Assembly: GCF_000149955.1 (NCBI RefSeq)
Contig: NC_030994.1
Span: 124,001-188,000, forward strand
Length of the DNA stretch: 64,000 bases
From: Fusarium oxysporum f. sp. lycopersici 4287
Taxonomy: Eukaryota > Ascomycota > Sordariomycetes > Hypocreales > Nectriaceae
Direction of reading: 5' to 3'
Shown here: positions 55,601-64,000 of the stretch, one piece after another
Numbering within the stretch: position 1 is the stretch's first letter
How the letters are laid out: each line of letters begins with the position of its first letter
The notes under the pieces: model-generated
Seen by the model: only the letters and a program-made list of their open reading frames with translations
Told to the model about the DNA's origin: nothing
Databases searched by the model: none
Translations under genes and position numbers: made by a program

Positions 55601-56162
55601 GCTCTGTGCAATCACTATCATCAGGAGACGACAGTTACTTTTATCCATTTCATATAACACAATTGGGCTCTTTATAATTTACACAGCTTATGAATGCTTC
55701 TGATAAATCTCTCATTGGCATCCCTCGACTATTGCAATTTTATAACGAAGGCAAGATGTGACAGCCCTCTGAAAGACACATCCTCCCAATCTTGTGTAGC
55801 TCGATAACAGAGAAGTGCAAGGTTGTCCCTATCTAAACATTGAACAGGATTTCGTTGTGTTCTCAGTCATCCAGTTGAGAAGCTTCTTTAAGCACTCAAC
55901 TCTGTGAACCAAGTATTCCGTAGCCAGTTATTTGATAGAGAAAGCATCTTGACATATCTATTTAACCACATATCGATCATCACGAACTATGTTGATATGC
56001 TTCAATATCTCCAAACTATAAATTGATAGCATGTTGCTGTTTGTATTTCACTTCTCCATTAGTCATACTCGATTCCCACCTACTCGATATTGTGTACATC
56101 AACCTGTAACACGATCAATTCAGTTCGGGGCCTGTTACCGTGGTCGATTTAATAACATCATT
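55601..56162. other. Intergenic region
   Basis: No gene seen; promoter of the first small Cys/Lys-rich protein. Confidence 0.4.
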
Positions 56163-56348
56163 ATGTGTGTAGAAATAATATATCAAACCGCCTGCCGTGT
56201 CTGTGAAATCCTTCTTACTCAGCGGTTTGCTGACCACTGTTGTCCCCAGTCTCGAGGCTTCTTTGGAAGATGTGGCAACAGCAGGAGGAGGGTTGACACA
56301 ACCAAAGCCCTGTGTTCTAAATGTAGAAGTAAAAGTAAGAAGAAATGA
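56163..56348 (+). CDS. Small Cys/Lys-rich protein, tandem copy 1
   Basis: A single-exon frame of 61 aa from ATG 56163. It has eight cysteines in an ACRVC start, a CCPQSRGFFGRCG core and an LCSKC-RSKSKKK end. The C-terminal lysine run and paired cysteines suggest a small zinc-binding, possibly nucleic-acid-associated protein. There is no signal peptide. It aligns with the next small gene: C-x2-C near the start, CPxxRGxxGxC in the middle, LCxKC and a basic tail. This shared layout supports both as real genes. Confidence 0.6.
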   Translation: MCVEIIYQTACRVCEILLTQRFADHCCPQSRGFFGRCGNSRRRVDTTKALCSKCRSKSKKK

Positions 56349-56908
56349 GGTTTGCTGATATATTCGGGGGGAGGGGGGATAACTCGAGTTTTGGATATTG
56401 GAAAATAAGGTAATGTCTTGCGATATTTAGTAGCCTGGATAGAAATACTTAGTACATCATATCTATAGCCTTCTTTACTCTGCAACAAAACGGTATTATT
56501 GTAATATGCCATTGATATAAGTAGGAATTAGCACATGACATCGCGAAGAGTGAGCCTGAGTAACTGACTTCTTTCAGTCCATCAGTTCATGTGTATGTTT
56601 TACTAGTCTGTGAACCATTGGTGAGACTTTTTCAGTGGGTCATGGCGACAGATACCAAGGGGCACGGTTCAGCTATTCAAGGTTCAGATAATGATGTGAT
56701 TCTAAGCTCCTTCTGGCTGTGAACATCGTAGCCGGCATAGTTGACCATGAACAACAAATCACGGGTCACAGAACCACTCATGTTCCTTTGAGTATAAATC
56801 GCCTCGTTGTCGCTCTGTAACCTGGAAACCTCAGCTCAATTAAATCTACCATTCTAAACGACAACCTCTTACTATCGATAACTTCACCTATTACTACAGA
56901 CCAGTACA
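56349..56908. other. Spacer between tandem paralogues
   Basis: 560 bases without a gene. The TATA-like TATAAAT at 56792-56798 is a candidate promoter for copy 2. Confidence 0.4.
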
Positions 56909-57109
56909 ATGTGTAGGCAATGCAGAGAGATGGAAGTATGCCCAGACTGCAGCAAGCAGAAAATTATAAGGAATGACATATTCCCATGTCCGCCGGCAAG
57001 AGGCGTAGTTGGGGCATGCAGAAGGCCAACTGAGGTAATTGATACCGTGGTTGATAAGTTGTGCGACAAATGCAAGGAGAAGAGAAAGAAGAAGAAAAAT
57101 AAGAAGTGA
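56909..57109 (+). CDS. Small Cys/Lys-rich protein, tandem copy 2
   Basis: A single-exon 66-aa product from ATG 56909. It has eight or nine cysteines with CRQC and CPDC pairs, CPPARGVVGACRR in the middle, and LCDKCKEKRKKKKNKK at the end. It is the paralogue of the 56163 gene, in the same orientation about 560 bases away. Both lack introns and signal peptides. Function unknown; the Cys-pair geometry is compatible with one or two zinc sites. Confidence 0.65.
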   Translation: MCRQCREMEVCPDCSKQKIIRNDIFPCPPARGVVGACRRPTEVIDTVVDKLCDKCKEKRKKKKNKK

Positions 57110-57316
57110 TCGACTTCTTGGTGTAGCTATGGACTTGCCTTTTCTGCCATAGATAAGAACAAGCCCCAAGGCACAGTGAAATAAGATCCTAAATGGTGAC
57201 TTGGTATCCCCTGTTTGACCTTGAGTGAAAGCGGTCTTTGCCAGCAGTGAGAATACGCTCCAATTTGCAAAATCAATTCCTATTCTATTAAGCATACAAA
57301 CACAACGTGCACAATA

Positions 57317-58841
57317 CTATCTTCTTCGAACTTCCAGCTGGGTGTATGGATCAGTGGCACTCAAAAAGCCAAACTGCATAGACTTTCCCGAACACCCGTC
57401 CTTCAATCTAATGTCATAGTTGAGTATGATCTGAGCCAGGCAAAGCTTCAACTCGCTACCTGCAAAGAACCTTCCAGGGCATAGGTGCTTACCCATGCCA
57501 AATTGAGCATGCTCCGGGCTCGATTGCACGAACAAGCTTGTGTTGTCTCCAGCTTGTCGCCGTTTGTAGAAACGCCAGGCGTCAAACTCTTCGGGATTCT
57601 CGAACTTCGCGGGATCATACATCTCTCGAGAATCGATAGCGATATGAGTTCCTTTCTTAAGAACAGTGCCATCGGGAAGTCGGGTGTCGTGGATAACCAA
57701 TCTCTCCAATATCACTTAAATGGGTTAGTAAGTGCGAAAAGCCTTCCGATAAAAGCTTACCTAGCGAGGGGATTTGTCTTTGGGTCTCCTTCATAAAACT
57801 ATCGAGCAACTGCATTTTGACGAGTGAGGTAGCAGTAAAGTCGTGATAGGGTGCAACATCTTCAATCTCTCGTCTCAGATGCTCAACAACCTCAGGGCGA
57901 CGAGCAATCTCAGTCAAAATCTGTCGGAAAAGCTCTGAAGTGGTAAACAGAGCGGCCATGGCCAGAGCTAGCTGAACATCCGCCGGCTCAAACTCGTTTC
58001 CAAGTGGCGATTCAAGTGTCCAAGCAAGGGCATCGTAGTAAGCGGGAGCCTCCTTTCCTTCGAGCTTAGCCTCTTGTTCCTCTTGTCGTCTCTTCTGAAC
58101 GACTTCGTTCACCATCTCGCGTGCTCGCTTCAGACCAGCACGGCAGGCTGAGGCACCAGGGAGATACCAGACAACCAACCATCTCAACCACGAGGGCCAC
58201 AAATGCATTTCTCCAACTGCGCCGAAGTAGTCCAGAACATAAGCCCTCGAGACCTTTTGCCATTCAGGATCAGCAGCGAGTTCTGGTCCGACGAAGATAG
58301 ATGCTGCTGCACGAGAAATAACCCCAGTAGTTCCATCTTCCCAGTTGAGTGTCTTCCAAGACTTGCCCTCTCCCCAAATGTCAGACAAACCTGCCTTGAT
58401 GTGTTCATTCATGACAGGGAGAGTCTTGTCAGTTTTAGACAACTTTCCCTGGACCATGTTGATGACCATCCTGTTTGGGTGATGCAAGACATGCTGAACG
58501 TCGAAACCAGGATAGCTAGCAAAGTATTCGTCTCTCACGAGTTGCTGGTGATCCAAGTCCTTGTTGTTCTTGGCCCAGCCGACACAAGACGGTGGCAGGA
58601 TTGTCTTAATACCGTTTGGGACCAAGATGGCAAAGGGGTTCTCGCCATGCTTGGCAGCACCATCTTTGAGTAGCTTTCTTACGTTGGTCTTGTACTCGTG
58701 ATTCGCCCGACGGTGGAAGAAGTCTTTGGGATATTTGTTGATGATTGGGAATTTCGTTTTCTTATTAACGAAGATGATAGCCCCGATAAGGATGGCTACC
58801 AGGGAGACACCAAGGCCAAGGGGGGAGAAAAGGATAGCCAT
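57317..58841 (-). CDS. Cytochrome P450 monooxygenase
   Basis: Exons on the minus strand 58841-57761 and 57714-57317, with a 46-nt intron, encode 492 aa. An N-terminal membrane anchor (LGLGVSLVAILIGAIIFV) and a pro-rich-poor hinge lead into the P450 fold. Seen motifs are the C-helix region WEDGTTGVISRAAASIFVGPEL, the ExxR in MKETQRQ, the PERF-like DAWRFYKRRQ, and the heme loop FGMGKHLCPGRFFAGSELK with its Cys ligand. The I-helix Thr region is AALFTTSELF, lacking the usual acidic residue before Thr. It would be ER-anchored and needs a reductase partner. The profile resembles fungal secondary-metabolism P450s (ent-kaurene-oxidase-like group); the substrate cannot be told. No biosynthetic core enzyme lies beside it. 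Confidence 0.9.
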
Positions 58842-59712
58842 TGATTACTATTGTAAGCGTTAATCAAAGAATAAATGAGAAGTAAAACAGGAATCTAAAG
58901 ACTTAACATTTAATATTTAAGTCATTGAGACATTTGCCCTGCACTTTCATAAAGGTCATTTCAGATGGACGCAAAGTGGAACCTCGATAGTACAGATTTC
59001 CGCATGAGTCCTCGCCAGAAACGAGTTTTCGCGCTCGGATACAGTGACGGTGCCGTCTTGGTTATGCTGACATTCCGATTGGCCCGGCACTGCCACTTTT
59101 CCGAAAAACAGTGGTGAGGCATGTCACGGCGTGGAGTTAGCGTAGAGAACAGGCCCAGTTCTTTGACGGAAGAGGAAATTTATGGAAGTGAGTCATCTTG
59201 AATCATTCTGGACCCTGATAAATGCTTGTTGTTTGGTTTATTTAAGTCGGAGAAAATAGACTTTATCTATCTCATGTTAAGGACTTGAAGTGGTCTCTCT
59301 CCGTCACATAAACTCAATCTTGACAATAGGCCAGATAAAGTTTATGCAAGCAATAAGGCCTACATAATAAAGAGGTAACTAAATACCAGTGCTATAAGGA
59401 CTGGCTATACGATGGCTAAATATATTAATTGACAGATATTGGTTGCGGAAGACAATAGCCTCTTTCTGACCTATAAGCAATGCTGCTCAGACCTATTATT
59501 CATGAACTAGCCTAGACCCATCATTGTTGGTTAGGCAGGGCGACTAGTACATAAATAACGGCTGCACAGAAATGTTTGGATAGAATATGGGTGAAAGACT
59601 CAATTGACAATAGCTATTCTGAATGTTCAATCTGTGCGAAAAGCCTGTTACCAATATCATCTCTAAGGAACCAATAGTGACAGCTAGCGTCCGCAGCCTC
59701 TTCTTCAACCTA
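58842..59712. other. Intergenic region
   Basis: This is the P450 promoter and the sugar transporter 3' flank. No gene was seen. Confidence 0.4.
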
Positions 59713-61775
59713 TTACAACATCTCCTTCTCTGGAACCTCTGTGTGATGAGTAGACTGATCACGGTAGATAATATTATCAAGGCCAATCTCGCGGTTGATC
59801 TCGGCCATGCGCTCGTTATCGGCAAGGGCAGTTCCTTCAGATCCGAAGATGATGTCCTGAGAACAGTCAGCAGCCGTGCTAGTAAAGTTGGAAGAATACA
59901 TACCATCTCTTCGAGTGACAGTCGCTTAGTCTCTGGAACAACAAACCAGATGAAAGCTGCACCAATCCATGTGAGCAACCCAAACAGGATATAAGTTCCG
60001 TATGTGATGTTTTCCAACATGTCTGGTGTAACTTGTCCAACACTGATCAAAGTTAGCTAGCACAAAGTATACCAAGTCACGCCACATACATAAAGTTGTT
60101 CATCCAGTTACTTGACGCACCAAGCGAAGTACCATAAGGTCGCGTGCTGAGAGGCCAAACCTCGGCGACAATGATCCAGGCACAAGGACCCCAGGAGTCT
60201 AGCATCATTAGCATCAGTCCGCAAAAGAGAGCTGGGCGTAAACTCACATCCAAAGTGGACAACAAACAGCCAAACCATGCAGATAGCAGCCCATCCAGCG
60301 GCCTTGTGAGTCTCAAACTGGTCGATGTTCTTGGCAAGAATGACGGCGATGATAAGATGGCAAGCACCCATGCCAATAGCGCCAACAGTCAAGACAGGCT
60401 TACGGCCGAGTCGATCGATCCACAAGACTGCAGGAACGGTAGCAATAAACATGACAATACCAACGACACCAGTGGCCAAGAGACTGGTAGTGTTGCTGCT
60501 GAGACCAAGTTGTCCAAAGATCTGAGGGGCGTAGTACAAAACCTTTACTCGTCAGCTGCTTGGGAATATATGGTTGTTAAAGTATAGTAACTTACAGCGT
60601 TGATACCCGTCCACTGCTGGAAGAACATAGTCACAGTAGCGACAATGACGCGCTTAAACATGGCCTTAGACTTGAAGAGAGCGCCGATGGCAACGAACTG
60701 GAGCTTGACGGTGTTCATGGCTGTGTCCTCCTGAAGATGGGGGAACCTCTCAGCCAAGCTTCGCTTCTCGAAGAGTGATTGAGCCTTGATCTCGAGATAT
60801 TCCAGCTCGATAAGTTCGTGGTCAGTAGGGAGATCTCGAAGGTTGGCCAGGACCTCTCTAGCCTCCTCTTCTCTTCCGTGGTGGATCAGCCATCGAGGTG
60901 AGAAAGGCATCCATGCCATACCGACAAGCAGGATAAGAGCCGGGGCGAGCTGAAGGCAGATGGGGATTTGCCAAGCGGCGTCCTTTTGAGACTCGCCAGT
61001 TCCACCGATGAAATGACAGCCACTGTCGATTGTCAGTATATGATAGTCTCGAGGGTATGTTGACATACTAGTCGATCCAGAAACTGATCATGATGCCGAA
61101 AGTAATGGCGAGTTGTTGCAAAGCGACCAAAGCACCTCGAACTTCACTATAAAACTGTAAGCCTCCGTATATCAGTAGCGTTGGTTGTAACATACGGTGG
61201 AGCGCATTCGGAGTTGTAAAGCGGAACAATGGTGGACAAGCTACCGACTCCCATGCCACTAGAGATGTTAGCTGAGATCAAAGAGGACTGGAATTACATA
61301 CGTGATGAAACGTCCGGCAAGAATAACATTATGTCCAGCTTGAATGGCAGTGGACTGAATGACGACACCAATAATAAAGACACAAGTAGCGATCAAGATA
61401 CCATATTTACGGGAGCACAATTCTGCGATGGCACCAGACATGACAGTTCCAAGCCATGCGCCAAGTTCGAGAATAGATGTAAGCCAACCCTTCTTGGTCT
61501 GGTTCTTGATATAATCTCCCATGTCTTAAGATGTCAGCAAATCTCCACAAAACGACAAGAGGAGTCTTACGTCTCTCAAAAGACGGCATTGTCAGAATGC
61601 CCGAAAACATTCCCTGATTGTAACCATAGAGAATACCTCCGATACAGGCAAACGCGGCAATTCGGGCGACTTTCCAGTTCTTGACGAGGGCGCGCGCGCC
61701 ACTGGCACCCATAAGCGCCTGGCGCCTCTGTAGGGCGGCATCGTAAGTGCCGACTGTAGTCGTTGCAACACCCAT
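59713..61775 (-). CDS. MFS sugar transporter, nine exons
   Basis: Exons on the minus strand are 61775-61571, 61524-61302, 61258-61196, 61146-61069, 61022-60596, 60542-60248, 60198-60090, 60042-59904 and 59856-59713. The eight introns are 43-53 nt with every phase consistent, for a total of 560 aa. It is a 12-helix plasma-membrane sugar porter: NQGMFSGILTMPSF, GMGVGSLSTIVPLYNSE, the PFSPRWL loop motif, FFQQWTGINAVLYYAPQIFG and the VVPETKRLSLEEMD exit motif. The acidic C-terminal tail is typical. The sequence suggests the hexose/lactose-permease branch; its substrate is not determinable. The intron density is unusually high compared with other genes here. Confidence 0.9.
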
Positions 61776-62501
61776 GCTGGCTCGGTTTTCTTGGCTGTAT
61801 AGGCGGGAAAGTGTAGAGTCACAGTGGACTCAATGCAACTGCTTGGAGTACCAGAAGAAATTCACAGCAACGAGCTGCTGTTGCATCTGTATCTATATAT
61901 GAAATCTCACCCGGCAGTTTGAGGCTGCAGGATAAATCCTTGTATCATCCATGTGTCTGTATTACCAGTACATGACAAGCAACGAATCAATTTCGGCTAA
62001 TTCAAAGAGGCATACACGATGTAACGGGCCGAATAGAAGCGACAAAATTATCCAATATCAGACTCGCATTTGTGATTGCTTTGTTTCTTTGTGCATTATT
62101 GTCACTTTGAGTGAAACATTGCCAACCTCGCTTTTCCCCATGGGGACAGTTTGCCTTTAGCCTGAAGGCGCTTGGCGACCTTGTCAACTCAGGCTAAAGG
62201 GGGGAAATGGGTTGATGGAACGTAAGACTGCGAAATATGCGCGCCTGTAGCAATGCAGGGCTGTAAGGCAAGAATCCGAAAGGAGAAATAATACGAGTCG
62301 ATCTGCGGGGAAAGCTGGGGAAGATTGGAATTAAGATTCACATAATAGCCGATCCTAGCCCTTCGGTCGCTTGCGTTGTTGCCGGTCGGATAGATTTGGG
62401 GTAACATGACATTGAGGACAGTAAGACGGAGGTATATTGAATGAGATTTAAACTACTGTGCCCCGGAGCAAACTATTTAAAGACAATTTCTGCCAAGATA
62501 T
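61776..62501. other. Intergenic region
   Basis: This is the sugar transporter promoter and the amino acid permease 3' flank. No gene was seen. Confidence 0.4.
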
Positions 62502-64000
62502 CTAGATAATAGCCGAGAGCAAGCGCCTTGGCGCATTCTTCCACGACCAGGGAATCTCATGCTCGGGCTCATCGAGGAGGACAATACCAGTCTGGAGATC
62601 CATATCAATGGCCTTAACGTACAACTTCCAGTCGCGAGAGTAGACCTTGTAACCAAGGTAGAGGACAAGAATGATGGGACCAGCGAGGAAAGACATGAAG
62701 AAAGCCTCGGCATTGGGAGGGGAGCCATCGGGAGCCTGGTGCCATGTTAGTACGAGAGTGAATCTCATCTTGGTAGACTGAACTTACGTAGAGCGAAGAG
62801 TAGAAAGTGGCAATAAGAGCAATAACGTTGAGGAAGACGCCGAGATAGCTGCCCCAAACACCGAAAGGAGTCTTGTAAGGGACAAGGTTAAGATCAATGC
62901 CCTGGGCCTTGAAACCAGATCGCATACGAGCGTGAGCGAGGCAGATGGTGCCCCAAACGAAGAGGAATGCAAGACCGGACAAAGCTAGAAGCCAGTCAAA
63001 GATGGTACCGCCCTTCTTGGACTCTCCGACATAAGCCAGCAGACCGAAAGCAAGCTGAATGATGACACAGTAGATGGGACGACCCTTGCCATCAATGTAG
63101 TTCAGGAACTTGGGGGCATGGCCACGCATGGCCATAGCCTGCATGGTACGGGTTGAACCAAAGGTACATGAGTTGGCGACGGACAAGACGGAGATGGTGA
63201 TGACGGCGTTGAAGATGGAGGGCAGAACCTTGATGCCTGCATCTTGAATGGCGAGGACGAAAGGCGAGGCCTTTGTGTTGGCGCCAGAAGCACCGAGGAG
63301 ACGCTCATCATCAGATCGGAGAATGATTCCGACAATGAAAAGGTTGATGACGTAGAAGAGAGCAATACGCCAAAAGACCTGCTTGGAGGCAGTGGGAACA
63401 GACTTTCGGGGGTTAGCAGTCTCAGCGGCAGCGAGGCCAACCATTTCAGTACCACCGAAAGCAAAGGCTAGAGCTGTTAGTAAGTTTATGGTGAAGCAGT
63501 ATGAAAAGACTTACCGGCAACGGTGAAGACAGCGCAGAAGCCCTTGAAGTTGGTGAAAGCACCAGGGTCGTGCCAGTACTTGGTACCGAGGTAGCCCTGA
63601 TCACCGACACCACCACAGTTGATGATGATACCGAGGATGATGAATCCCAAGCAAGCGCAGATCTTGATGGCGGACAGGACGAATTCGACTGCGACGCGTT
63701 AGCGGTGACACTGGGGAGACGATGATGAGTGCTTACCCTCTCCGTAACCACGAACACCAAAGATCTGAACAATGGTGAGAGCGACAAGGAAGACAGTGAC
63801 CCAAACAGCCTAGCGACAAAGTTAGCTAATTGAATCTGTCAAAACGTCAAGGTGCATATGCCAAGACGACGGGGCCAATCGCCAAGCCGCCAAGGCAGAT
63901 CAGATCTACGAACCATGTGGATGTCAGTGCGCCAGAACTCAATGGTCTTTGACGCAGCGATCAACTCGAAGGGAAGAACCGTGAGCCAGGACAGAGCATA
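62502..64000 (-). CDS. Amino acid permease (GAP1-like APC family), N terminus beyond window
   Basis: Exons on the minus strand visible here are 64000(partial)-63914, 63809-63737, 63688-63515, 63467-62788 and 62735-62502, giving about 415 residues in phase. It reads like fungal general amino acid permeases: TIEFWRTDIHM-AVWVTVFL, VEFVLSAIKICACLGFIILG, FAFGGTEMVGLAAAETANP and RKSVPTASKQVFWR, then the C-terminal EIPWSWKNAPRRLLS tail. It would be a plasma-membrane amino acid:proton symporter. The first intron seen (63810-63913, 104 nt) is longer than the rest, and its donor GTTCGT is atypical, so that boundary is less sure. The start codon lies to the right. Confidence 0.85.

Overview
The window is nuclear DNA of a filamentous ascomycete, most probably a Sordariomycete and plausibly Fusarium or a close relative. 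Most genes have short introns of 43-77 nt with GTAAGT/GTATGT-like donors and CTAAC/CTGAC-like branch sites. The gene content is typical of this group: three Zn2Cys6 regulators, secreted cysteine-rich proteins, a PAN-AA5_2 copper radical oxidase, a UstYa (DUF3328) protein, P450s and many permeases. Genus is an inference from gene families only. No tRNA, rRNA, CRISPR array or intact transposon was found. Gene models were built by joining open frames across canonical introns and checking codon phase, so they are reading-based predictions.

Layout. 0-7.4 kb: the 3' end of a sugar transporter, a modin-like membrane-anchored protein, an 8-cysteine secreted peptide, a broken P450 fragment and a secreted orphan. 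7.5-16.9 kb: a compact omega-amino-acid (GABA/ornithine type) catabolic cluster with succinate-semialdehyde-dehydrogenase-like ALDH, class III aminotransferase, Zn2Cys6 factor and amino acid permease. ALDH and aminotransferase promoters share a CCGG-N7-CCGG element. 17-22.4 kb: gene-poor, with a TA-rich degenerate block. 22.4-28.6 kb: two secreted proteins, an unusual PDI ending in HEEL, and an orphan.

29.9-32.0 kb is the most interesting locus. A secreted precursor with four repeats, each bounded by Lys-Arg, is transcribed divergently from a UstYa-family protein with two HxxHC motifs. This is the minimal signature of a fungal dikaritin-type RiPP pathway; the core around YGKAYTLKMKDDGFEKR is not one I recognise. 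It is followed by a secreted preproprotein with an apparent +1 frameshift, a truncated paralogue of it, and a secreted PAN-PAN-galactose-oxidase-family enzyme.

38.6-46 kb: a hot-dog thioesterase whose gene requires a 9-nt and a 1-nt microexon, a Rossmann-fold protein, a protein with a C-terminal histone-fold-like segment, and a Zn2Cys6 factor. 47-55.6 kb: a possible catabolic neighbourhood of secreted intradiol dioxygenase, Zn2Cys6 factor, amidase and a frameshifted MFS transporter. 56-64 kb: two tandem small Cys/Lys-rich paralogues, a P450, a nine-exon sugar transporter and an amino acid permease running off the right edge.

Three otherwise well-formed genes (ALDH, MFS, secreted preproprotein) each have a reading frame off by one base. 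This could be true decay or sequence error, and resequencing would settle it.
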